NCBI RefSeq assembly: GCF_947331465.1
Contig: NZ_CAMZOK010000002.1
Location: 930,001-994,000 of the forward strand
Origin: Shimia sp. Alg240-R146
GTDB lineage: Bacteria; Pseudomonadota; Alphaproteobacteria; Rhodobacterales; Rhodobacteraceae
DNA: 64,000 nucleotides
Reading direction: 5' to 3'
Shown here: one piece after another, positions 18,083 through 27,607 of the stretch
Layout: every line of letters starts with the position of its first letter
How positions within the stretch are numbered: position 1 is the stretch's first letter
Notes under the pieces: generated by a model
Seen by the model: the letters and a program-made list of their open reading frames with translations, nothing else
Told to the model about the DNA's origin: nothing
Databases searched by the model: none
Made by a program: the position numbers and the translations under genes

Positions 18083-18753
18083 ATTTCATCAAATACCCCG
18101 ATGCGGACATGATGATGATGGACGTCGCCAATGTGCTGGCGGATGATCTGGCGGAGGCCCTGCACGCCAAAGATCGTGTGACCTTTGCCGTACCGGGTGG
18201 CACGACGCCCGGACCTATTTTTGATGCGCTGAGCGCGGTAGATCTGCCTTGGGAGCGGGTTAATGTCATGCTGACGGATGAGCGTTGGGTGCCGGAAGAC
18301 CATGAGCGGTCCAACACTGCATTGGTTAAGGCGCGGCTTATTACCAACCGCGCGGTCGGCGCGCGGTTTTTGCCGTTTTATGCGCCATCTGAACAGCCTG
18401 AAGACGTTTTGAGCGACGTGGAAGCGGCCTTGCTTGGGGCGATGCCGGTGGATGTCGCGTTGCTTGGCATGGGTGCCGATATGCACACGGCGTCGTTGTT
18501 TCCCGACAGCGACGGTTTGGCGGCAGCATTGGCCGATGATGCGCCCATTCTGGTGCCTGTGCGCAAACCGGAGTTACCGGACGTGCGGGTGTCCTTGTCA
18601 GCGCGGGTGTTAAACGGTGCGATGCGCAAGCATCTGGTTATCAAGGGCGACGATAAGAAAGCCGCGCTTAAGGCCGCAGGTGATTTGCCGGTTGAGAAAG
18701 CCCCGATCAAATCAGTGCTAAGCGGTGCCGACGTGCACTGGAGCAAGGGATAA
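18079..18753 (+). CDS. pgl: 6-phosphogluconolactonase
   Basis: The protein has 224 residues and hydrolyses the lactone made by Zwf. I place the start at the GTG at 18079 because AAAGGA lies 8 bases upstream and the codon overlaps the zwf stop (GTGA); an ATG at 18061 would add six residues. SugarP-isomerase-like motifs are present: FAVPGGTTPGPIFDAL near residues 37-52, NVMLTDERWVPEDHERSN near 63-80, and ALLGMGADMHTASLFPD. It is the central gene of the zwf-pgl-pgi operon. Confidence 0.95.
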   Translation: MNFIKYPDADMMMMDVANVLADDLAEALHAKDRVTFAVPGGTTPGPIFDALSAVDLPWERVNVMLTDERWVPEDHERSNTALVKARLITNRAVGARFLPFYAPSEQPEDVLSDVEAALLGAMPVDVALLGMGADMHTASLFPDSDGLAAALADDAPILVPVRKPELPDVRVSLSARVLNGAMRKHLVIKGDDKKAALKAAGDLPVEKAPIKSVLSGADVHWSKG

Positions 18754-18757
18754 CGCC

Positions 18758-20350
18758 ATGTGGACTGAATTGGATGCCATGTCTGGGGACGCTAGGTCGC
18801 GTCCGATTTCGGAATTATTTGACGCGGATGCGACGCGGGCCGAGGGGTTCTCGATCGAAACCGATGGGGTGTTGTTTGACTACTCCAAAACATCGATCGA
18901 TGTGAACGGCCGCGCCGCGCTTTTGGCGCTGGCTGAGGCGGCCGGAGTTGCCGAGAAGCGTGCGTCGATGTTCGCCGGTGCAGCCATTAACGAAACCGAA
19001 GGCCGGGCGGTGCTGCACACGGCGCTGCGGGCCTTGGATGCCGATGCAATCATCGTCGATGGCGAAAACGTGTTACCCGAGGTGGCCGCGACACGGGCGC
19101 GGATGAGCACATTGGCCCGGGCCGTGCGCGATGGCAGTTTTGGTCGGATCACGGATGTGGTGAATATCGGCATCGGCGGATCAGACCTTGGTCCATTGAT
19201 GGCGGTATTGGCTTTGGCGCCGTATCACGATGGACCGAAATGTCACTTCATCTCAAACGTGGATGGCGGCGATCTGACGGATACGTTGGCCGGTCTGGAC
19301 CCGGCGAGCACGATGTTCATCGTCGCGTCCAAGACCTTTACCACCCAGGAAACATTGCTGAACGCGAAGTCCGCTTTGGCGTGGGCCGGCGGTGAGGCGG
19401 CATTGGGCCGGTTTGTCGCAATTTCCACTGCGGTCGAGAAATGTGCAGAGTTTGGCATTCCTGCGGAACGCGTGTTTGGGTTTGAAGACTGGGTTGGTGG
19501 TCGCTATTCGATGTGGGGCCCCATCGGTTTCGCAATCATGTTGGCGATTGGACCGGACGCGTTTGAGAGTTTTCTGCGCGGCGCGCAGGCGATGGATCAG
19601 CATTTCCAGAACGCGGAATTTGGGCAAAACATGCCGGTGATGCTGGCGCTGACGGGCATCTGGAACCAACAGGTGTGTGGTCATCCAACGCGTGCGGTGC
19701 TGCCATATGAGCAACGTTTGTCGCGTCTGCCAGCGTATCTGCAGCAGTTGGAAATGGAATCAAACGGCAAATCAGTTGCGCTGGACGGCAGTCCGCTGGA
19801 CCGAGTGGCGGGACCAATTGTTTGGGGGGAACCCGGAACCAACGGTCAGCATGCGTTTTATCAATTGATCCACCAAGGGCAGCAGGTTGTGCCGTGCGAA
19901 TTCTTGATTGGTGCTGAAGGACATGAGCCGGAGTTGATGGCGCATCATCGGGCTTTGGTTGCAAACTGTCTGGCGCAATCGGAAGCGCTGTTGCGCGGGC
20001 GCACCGAGGACGAAGCGCGGGCGCAATTGGTTGAACAGGGCGTTGCAGGAGCAAAGCTCGATCAACTGGCGAAACATCGGGTTTTCTCGGGCAATCGGCC
20101 GTCGACCACGTTACTCTATCCGCGATTGACGCCGTATGTGCTGGGTCAGATTGTGGCGCTGTATGAGCATCGGGTTTTTGTCGAGGGCGTGATCTATGGC
20201 ATCAATTCGTTTGACCAATGGGGCGTCGAATTGGGCAAAGAACTCGCAGGTGGGTTGGTGCCAGCGGTTGAGGGCCAGGATGTGCCGGAAGGCACCAGTG
20301 CGTCAACGGTGCGCTTGTTAGAAAAGATACGGCACCACCGCGACAGGTAG
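18758..20350 (+). CDS. pgi: Glucose-6-phosphate isomerase
   Basis: This 530-residue enzyme interconverts glucose 6-phosphate and fructose 6-phosphate. The ATG at 18758 follows an AAGGGA site 4 bases after the pgl stop. The phosphate-binding stretch NIGIGGSDLGPLMAV, the SKTFTTQETLLNA motif, FGFEDWVGGRYSMWGPIG and EMESNGKSV are all intact. The PGI signature GEPGTNGQHAFYQLIHQG is present, and the C-terminal YGINSFDQWGVELGK helix carries the catalytic Lys. As last gene of the operon it lets fructose phosphates re-enter the oxidative route, a cycle typical of marine roseobacters. Confidence 0.97.
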   Translation: MWTELDAMSGDARSRPISELFDADATRAEGFSIETDGVLFDYSKTSIDVNGRAALLALAEAAGVAEKRASMFAGAAINETEGRAVLHTALRALDADAIIVDGENVLPEVAATRARMSTLARAVRDGSFGRITDVVNIGIGGSDLGPLMAVLALAPYHDGPKCHFISNVDGGDLTDTLAGLDPASTMFIVASKTFTTQETLLNAKSALAWAGGEAALGRFVAISTAVEKCAEFGIPAERVFGFEDWVGGRYSMWGPIGFAIMLAIGPDAFESFLRGAQAMDQHFQNAEFGQNMPVMLALTGIWNQQVCGHPTRAVLPYEQRLSRLPAYLQQLEMESNGKSVALDGSPLDRVAGPIVWGEPGTNGQHAFYQLIHQGQQVVPCEFLIGAEGHEPELMAHHRALVANCLAQSEALLRGRTEDEARAQLVEQGVAGAKLDQLAKHRVFSGNRPSTTLLYPRLTPYVLGQIVALYEHRVFVEGVIYGINSFDQWGVELGKELAGGLVPAVEGQDVPEGTSASTVRLLEKIRHHRDR

Positions 20351-20406
20351 CTTTTCATTTAATCTATGAATAGCAATGTCTTATGTCGTCAACCTGATGA
20401 GTTTTT

Positions 20407-20480
20407 TGGAGCGGGTAACGGGAATTGAACCCGTAACTAAAGCTTGGGAAGCTGCCGTGATACCTTTTCACCATACCCGC
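20407..20480 (-). tRNA. tRNA-Gly (anticodon CCC)
   Basis: The minus strand folds as a 74-nt cloverleaf with encoded CCA. The acceptor GCGGGTA pairs with TACCCGC, the D stem is GTGA/TCAC, and the T arm is ACGGG-TTCAATT-CCCGT. The anticodon loop is TTCCCAA, giving CCC. The anticodon stem GCAGC/GCTTT has one G-T wobble and one C-T mismatch at its outer end, which is unusual but tolerable. Confidence 0.92.
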
Positions 20481-20547
20481 GTCTGTGGGCTTGCTAGCTA
20501 GAGAGTTCGCGCGGCCGCGTCAATGGCCGCGCTGTTGGTTTTGACGC

Positions 20548-21264
20548 TTAGGCCGTGAGCACGCTTGCATCAATCAGCGGCGTATCTTCGGTTTTCATGG
20601 TTTCCAGAATGTGGCCGTGCATGCGTTGCTTTTGCATGCCAAAAATCCCGCGCCCTTTATTGAAGGTTGCTGCATAGTCCATGGCGGCCTTGAAGGTCGC
20701 GTTTGCGTCGGGCAGCGCTGCCATCAGAATGTTGTCTGCCGCGGCTTCTTCGGCGGTCAGGCGGCGTCCGGTGAGGGCCATTTCGTTAAAGCGGTGCTCG
20801 GGCACTGCTTTGCGGATGTATTTCACCATGGACGGCAGGAAGGGGATGTTCACGTCCACCTCCGGATAGCAGAAATAGCCGCGATCCGCGCGCATAAAAC
20901 GGAAGTCACAGCAGCTGGCAAGCATGGCGCCGTTGCCAAAGGCGTGGCCGGTGATGGCGGCGATAACCGGAACGGGCAGGGTCAGCAACTTGCCAAAAAC
21001 CGTGTTCATGTCGTGCAGGAAGGCTTGGATGTCCGCGCCTTTGCCAGATTGCTGCGCCCCCATCATCCAATTGAGATCGATGCCTTGCGACCAGTTTTTC
21101 TCATCGGTCGAGGTGATGACAAGGGCACGAAGGGACCTGTCCTCCTCGACCATTTTCAGCGCTTCGAGCATGGCCGCCGCAAAGGCAGGGTTTTGGCGGT
21201 TCTCGCCGTTGCACAGAGTCAGTACGGCGGTTTTGCCAATGACTTCGTATTGGGTGATCGACAT
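20548..21264 (-). CDS. Enoyl-CoA hydratase/isomerase family protein
   Basis: This 238-residue crotonase-fold protein is probably a fatty acid or amino acid breakdown enzyme. The two oxyanion-hole segments are present: WSQGIDLNWM near residues 57-66 and ITGHAFGNGAMLASCCDFRFM near 103-123. A later PEVDVNIPFLPSMVKYIR helix corresponds to the region that carries the acid/base in some isomerases. The first catalytic Glu of classical hydratases is not at its usual place, so an isomerase (delta3-delta2-enoyl-CoA) or another crotonase reaction is as likely as hydration. It is a single gene after the tRNA. Confidence 0.83.
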   Translation of the reverse strand: MSITQYEVIGKTAVLTLCNGENRQNPAFAAAMLEALKMVEEDRSLRALVITSTDEKNWSQGIDLNWMMGAQQSGKGADIQAFLHDMNTVFGKLLTLPVPVIAAITGHAFGNGAMLASCCDFRFMRADRGYFCYPEVDVNIPFLPSMVKYIRKAVPEHRFNEMALTGRRLTAEEAAADNILMAALPDANATFKAAMDYAATFNKGRGIFGMQKQRMHGHILETMKTEDTPLIDASVLTA

Positions 21265-21345
21265 GGGAGCTCCGAAATCTAATGGATTTCGGGCAGACTA
21301 GCGGCAGGCGACAGGCCGGACAATCGTGACCTGAGGGGAAGACGG

Positions 21346-22545
21346 TTATGACGGCGCGTCGTCTTCGGGGAAGGGATGCAGGTTTTTGGGCGCATAGTCA
21401 GGCACCCCTTTGCGTCGTTCATAGGCAGACGGGTCAATATGGCTGCCGGGGGGAATGTAGCGTTCCTGCGCCAAGGGCAGGTAGTAGCCAAACCAGCCTT
21501 TTTGATCGGGCCAACGGCTGCGTTTGGTCAGGCGCGGGATGATTTCCAGTACGGGCCAGAACTTGCGCAACTTCATCTGGCTATGAATCGGTGCAAGCGC
21601 ATTGGGTTCGGAAATCTCCAGTCCCATGCGTTCGGTGACCTTGTCCTTTTTGCCCAGCACGTAGCGGGCATAAAACGGCTCGCGGAACTCCAGCTTGTCC
21701 ACGCCAAGGCCGTCGATTTCGTTGCGCATCCAGACCAGAGTGAGTTTGGACAGTCCGGCCTCATTTTCAGGAATAGAGCCTGCAACATCTGTGTGGGTTC
21801 CGGGGAACCAGACTTGGGTCACGTCCTGTTTCGGCGGGTTGGTTTTGGATTTGAAACGGGTGCCGTGATAATCCTGACCTTCAGTCCAGAACTGATGGCG
21901 GAAGAACCGACGTGTTTCATCAATGGAGAGCGCGTGGCGCACGGCCTTGACCGACGGGTTTTCATCAACACTGGAGTTGGAGCCGAATTCGAGGAAAGTG
22001 CCCCATTTCAGTCGGATGCGGATCATCGAACTGACGGTGTCCCACAACCCAAGGAAGCGGATCGAAGGGCGGCGAATGTGGAAGAACTGCTCGGAAATTC
22101 GAAGCGGCGCGTATGCCTCGCGCGGGGCGTCTTTGGGGATCTTGCGCCAGGTTTTGAACACCGGACCGATCAGGTGCATTTCATGCGGCGCAACGAGGCC
22201 GAAATCGTTGATGAACCCAGCCAGCACACGCGCGGTATATGCCCCTCGGGAATAGCCAAAGAAATAGAGCCTGTCGCCTTCGCGGTAGTTTTCGCAGAGG
22301 AACTGATAGGCGTGCAGGACGTTCTTGTGCAGGCCAAGACCAGCGGCAAGTCCCAGAACAAGACGGGCTTTGGAAAACGGCGTGGTGGCAAACGGGCGGG
22401 TCGACAAAGTGCCAACGCCTGGCTCGTAATAGACCAACTGGTTGTCGTCGTGTTTCAGGCATTTGTAGAGCCGCAAAATGTTGCTCTCGTTTTTCTCGAC
22501 CTCGTTGCCGGTGCCGTCAAAGCAGATGATCAGTTTGCGAGACAT
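21346..22545 (-). CDS. DUF2235 alpha/beta-hydrolase-like protein
   Basis: The protein has 399 residues. The N-terminus RKLIICFDGTGNEVEKNESN is the DUF2235 signature. The nucleophile elbow FFGYSRGAYTARVLAGF places the serine at residue 99. A GLWDTVSSM segment and WFPGTHTDVAG (a probable acid/His region) follow. DUF2235 domains occur in type VI secretion phospholipase effectors (Tle families), but this copy stands alone with no VgrG, Hcp or immunity gene nearby and has no signal peptide. It is therefore more likely a cytoplasmic lipase/esterase-like enzyme of unknown substrate. Confidence 0.82.
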   Translation of the reverse strand: MSRKLIICFDGTGNEVEKNESNILRLYKCLKHDDNQLVYYEPGVGTLSTRPFATTPFSKARLVLGLAAGLGLHKNVLHAYQFLCENYREGDRLYFFGYSRGAYTARVLAGFINDFGLVAPHEMHLIGPVFKTWRKIPKDAPREAYAPLRISEQFFHIRRPSIRFLGLWDTVSSMIRIRLKWGTFLEFGSNSSVDENPSVKAVRHALSIDETRRFFRHQFWTEGQDYHGTRFKSKTNPPKQDVTQVWFPGTHTDVAGSIPENEAGLSKLTLVWMRNEIDGLGVDKLEFREPFYARYVLGKKDKVTERMGLEISEPNALAPIHSQMKLRKFWPVLEIIPRLTKRSRWPDQKGWFGYYLPLAQERYIPPGSHIDPSAYERRKGVPDYAPKNLHPFPEDDAPS

Positions 22546-22567
22546 AAAATAGGCTTTCTGAAAATGA

Positions 22568-22596
22568 ATAGGGCGATCCTAGCCGGATCGCCCTAT
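22568..22596. terminator. Inverted repeat, probable terminator of the ASKHA-ferredoxin gene
   Basis: A 12-bp perfect stem, ATAGGGCGATCC/GGATCGCCCTAT, with a 5-base loop lies 24 bases past the stop of the gene at 22620 (minus strand). The following T run is weak (TTCATTTTC), so termination may be partial. Confidence 0.6.
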
Positions 22597-22619
22597 ACGT
22601 GCAAATCTTCAGTGTGGTG

Positions 22620-24659
22620 TCAGCCGCGACGTCGACGTCGGCGTCCGCCTGATGCACTATCTCCACCGCCCGTGTTAAAGCTGACATCGGGAAGGGTCAC
22701 CAGATCGCGCAATATCGGGAAAGGGTCCGCCGAGTTCGGCAAGGCGGAAGCGTTCACGAAATGCTCTTGAAAGCGGGGCTCAACGGCGGTTTCGATTTTC
22801 TCGATCTGGCGCACAAGTGTTTCGATTTCGGTTCGCGCCGCGCGGTTCAAGAGTGCAATTCGCGCACCTGTGCCTGCGGCGTTGCCAGCGGAGGTGACTT
22901 TGTCGAGTGGGCAGTCGGGGATCATCCCAAGGACCATCGCGTGTTTGGCCGAAATATGCGCGCCAAAGGCACCCGCGAGAACCACGCGGTCGACTTTATC
23001 AACGCCGCGTTTGTCCATCAGCAGGCGTGCACCGGAATAAAGCGCGGCCTTGGCCATTTGAATGGCGCGGATGTCACCGTTGGTGACTGTGATTTCTTTC
23101 TGATCCTCGTCGCCATTCCACAGGCGGTAGGAATTGGTGCGCCCATCTAGAAAGCATCGATCGGTGCCGGTTTGCTCGGCTGACCCGATCAGGCCAGAGG
23201 CGTCCACAAGTCCGGCGATGCGCATCTCGGCAATGACTTCGATAATGCCGGAGCCGCAGATTCCAGTTACACCGGTGGTGGCAATGGCGGCGTCAAAGCC
23301 GTCCTCGTCGGACCACAGATCGGACCCGATCACGCGGAACCTCGGTTCCTTGGTGACGGGATCGATTTCAACCCGTTCAATGGCGCCGGGCGCGGCGCGT
23401 TGGCCGGAACTGATCTGCGCGCCTTCAAAGGCAGGGCCGGTTGGGGACGAGCAGGCCATCACGCCATCTTTGTCACCAAGCAGAATTTCGGCGTTGGTGC
23501 CGACGTCAACCACGAGCGCGAGATCGTCGGATTTGTTTGGTGCCTCCGACAGGGCAACACCGGCGGCGTCCGCCCCGACGTGACCCGCGATGCAAGGCAA
23601 AAGGTAGGCGCGGGTGCCCGCCGCAATATCGAGACCCAGATCAGTGGCGTTCAGGTCCATTGCATCGGACGTTGCGAGTGCGAAAGGCGCTTGACCCAAT
23701 TCAAACGGATCGATGCCAAGAAACAAGTGATGCATGACAGGGTTCATGACAAAGACCGCATCAAGGATTTGGGTTTTGTCGATTTCGGCGTCGCTGGCGA
23801 TGTCTGTGACAAGCTGATTGAGGCCAGCCCGCACGGCTTCGGTCATTTCCAGATCGCCGCCTTTGTTCATCATAGCGTAGCTGACACGGCTCATCAGATC
23901 TTCGCCAAAGCGGATTTGCGGGTTCATCAGGCCGGAAGAGGCCACAACGTCGCCGGTTTCCAGATTACAGAGGTGGCCGGCGATGGTGGTGGAGCCGAGG
24001 TCGACAGCGAGGCCAAATAGCGGTTGGTCGTAAAAACCCGGCCAAAGTGCGATCAGGCGCGGGGTGGCGTCGTCGCGGCCCTGATGGATGGCCGCCGTCG
24101 CTGTCCAAGCGCCTTTGCGCAGAATGGGCTGCAAAGGGCGCAGCAGATGGGTGTCTACGTCAATCTGTGCATGGCCGGTGGCGGACTTGAGCGCAGTCAG
24201 CAGCCGCTCCAGATCGCCGGACGGCTTGTGCATGTCGGGCTCTTCGACCTCGACATAGGTCAGTTTGACGGTTGGGTTTAGCGTGATGTCGCGCACTTCG
24301 GCGCGTTTGCGCACCACCTGTTTGTGCACTTGCGATTCCGGCGGCACGTCGATGACAATGTCGCCTTGAACCGCCGCCTGACAGCCAAGGCGCCGGCCTT
24401 TGGGCAGGCCGCGTTTGTCATCATAGCGTTGCTCAACCGCGTTCCAGTCCGACAGGGCATCCTCGTCGACTGTTACGCCGTGTTTGGGGAACTCACCGTA
24501 GGAGGGCGTGATCTGGCATTTTGAGCAGATGCCACGCCCGCCACAGACGCTGTCGAGATCGACGCCCAATTGCCGTGCGGCGGTCAGGATTGGTGTGCCG
24601 ACCGGAAAATGTCCGCGTTTTCCGGACGGGGTGAAAATCACCAGAGGATCGCTGCTCAT
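22620..24659 (-). CDS. Ferredoxin-ASKHA domain protein (corrinoid activase-like)
   Basis: The protein has 679 residues. A [2Fe-2S] ferredoxin domain opens it, with ligands C39, C45, C48 and C93 (C-x5-C-x2-C, then C). After a linker near 100-215, an ASKHA ATPase-like domain begins with AVDLGSTTIAGHL and continues with VVDVGTNAEILLG, SSPTGPAFEGAQI and VLAGAFGAHI. This is the architecture of reductive activators of corrinoid proteins (RACo/RamA type), which re-reduce cob(II)alamin using ATP. No methyltransferase or corrinoid gene is in the window. The C-terminus is an odd run of arginines after SASGG. The family is firm; the partner is unknown. Confidence 0.85.
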   Translation of the reverse strand: MSSDPLVIFTPSGKRGHFPVGTPILTAARQLGVDLDSVCGGRGICSKCQITPSYGEFPKHGVTVDEDALSDWNAVEQRYDDKRGLPKGRRLGCQAAVQGDIVIDVPPESQVHKQVVRKRAEVRDITLNPTVKLTYVEVEEPDMHKPSGDLERLLTALKSATGHAQIDVDTHLLRPLQPILRKGAWTATAAIHQGRDDATPRLIALWPGFYDQPLFGLAVDLGSTTIAGHLCNLETGDVVASSGLMNPQIRFGEDLMSRVSYAMMNKGGDLEMTEAVRAGLNQLVTDIASDAEIDKTQILDAVFVMNPVMHHLFLGIDPFELGQAPFALATSDAMDLNATDLGLDIAAGTRAYLLPCIAGHVGADAAGVALSEAPNKSDDLALVVDVGTNAEILLGDKDGVMACSSPTGPAFEGAQISSGQRAAPGAIERVEIDPVTKEPRFRVIGSDLWSDEDGFDAAIATTGVTGICGSGIIEVIAEMRIAGLVDASGLIGSAEQTGTDRCFLDGRTNSYRLWNGDEDQKEITVTNGDIRAIQMAKAALYSGARLLMDKRGVDKVDRVVLAGAFGAHISAKHAMVLGMIPDCPLDKVTSAGNAAGTGARIALLNRAARTEIETLVRQIEKIETAVEPRFQEHFVNASALPNSADPFPILRDLVTLPDVSFNTGGGDSASGGRRRRRRG

Positions 24660-24690
24660 CTTTGGGCCTCAGTACTGTTCGCTTGGCTGA

Positions 24691-26354
<1,664 letters not shown>

Positions 26355-26355
<1 letters not shown>

Positions 26356-27512
26356 TGACACCTGCCGCGCGCGTCGCCACCGCAATTGAGTTGTTGGATG
26401 AAATTTTTGCCGGTGCGCCTGCAGAAAAATGCCTGACGGGGTGGGGGCGGCGAAATCGATTCGCAGGCTCCAAAGACCGCGCTGCGGTGCGTGATCATGT
26501 ATTTGATGGCCTGCGCCAACGCGCGTCTGCTGCACAGGCAGGTGGCAGTGCGGATGGGCGCGGAGTCATGATTGGTGTGCTTCGCTTGTCCGGTATAGAT
26601 CCAGAAACCATGTTCACTGGCGAAGGTTATGCGGCATCGGTTTTGAGTGACGACGAGCGGGCAGTTCACCCAGACAGTGCGAAGGCATTGGACGTGCCTG
26701 CTTGGCTGGTTGATCCTTTGCGCGACAGCCTAGCCGAAGAATTTGATGCGACAATGGAAGCAATCCGCCTGCGGGCACCGGTGAGCCTTCGGGTGAACCT
26801 GCGCAAGGCCTCTATTTCCGAGGCGCAAGCGCAGCTGCGTGAAGACGGCGTTGAGACAGCGCCCTTGGCACTTGCGGACACCGCGTTGTTGGTGACTGAT
26901 GGTCCACGTCGGGTAGCACAGAGTGCGGCTTATCGCGATGGTTTGGTGGAATTGCAGGACGCGTCCAGTCAGGCTGCAGTTGCATCACTTTCACTTCGTA
27001 AGGGCATGAAATTTCTGGATTATTGCGCAGGGGGAGGTGGCAAAACCTTGGCCATGGCCGGCCTGTGTGACGGTCAGTTTTATGCACATGATGCCAATCC
27101 CGCACGGCTTCGAGATCTGCCGGCGCGGGCTGAGCGAGCGGGCGTGGCTGTTCAAATCGTCGATGATGCGGCCGGTGACGCGCCGTATGATTTGGTCTTT
27201 TGCGATGTGCCGTGTTCCGGAAGCGGAACCTGGCGGCGCACACCAGATGCGAAATGGCGGTTAACGCAACAGGATATGTCGGATTTGACGGACCTGCAGG
27301 CGGAGATTTTGACCCAAGCCGCCGATCTGGTCACGCAAGACGGAACTTTGGTCTATGCAACCTGTTCACTTTTGAAGGCAGAGAACGAAGATCAGCTGGC
27401 ACAATTTGTGCAAGCGCATGACGACTGGACTGTCTGTGCGTCGCAGAGATTCGATATGACCGCGGACGGAGACGGGTTTTTCGTTGCTGAACTTCGGCGC
27501 AAGTCAGCCTAA
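26355..27512 (+). CDS. RsmB/NOP2-type RNA (cytosine-C5)-methyltransferase
   Basis: The protein has 385 residues and is translationally coupled to guaB. The N-terminal half resembles the RNA-binding part of RsmB/RsmF proteins (VSLRVNLRKASISEAQAQL, then VELQDASSQAAV). The SAM-binding core is FLDYCAGGGGKTLAMAG (residues 220-236), with FCDVPCSGSGTWRR giving Cys287 and YATCSLL giving Cys337. These are the paired cysteines used for release and attack in 5-methylcytosine enzymes. rRNA is the likely substrate. It is shorter than E. coli RsmB (429) and lacks an obvious NusB-like domain, so the exact target is open. Confidence 0.88.
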
Positions 27513-27544
27513 AATCATCTAGAATGCGTTATTTCGTTGCAGTG

Positions 27545-27559
27545 TTAATGCCGGTTTAA
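27545..27559. promoter_or_regulatory. CtrA-type binding site upstream of cckA
   Basis: The sequence TTAA-TGCCGGT-TTAA fits the alphaproteobacterial CtrA motif TTAA-N7-TTAA exactly. It lies 49 bases before the cckA start, so phosphorylated CtrA could feed back on its own kinase gene. Confidence 0.55.
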
Positions 27560-27607
27560 GAAAATCCGGCTCATATTTGCGTTAACTGCAGGTTTTTAGG
27601 TGTTCAT

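Noticed and set aside
27550..27570. GCCGG/CCGGC hairpin after the RsmB-like gene
   Set aside because: The loop is 11 bases and no T run follows, so it is too weak to call a terminator; it also overlaps the CtrA-type site.
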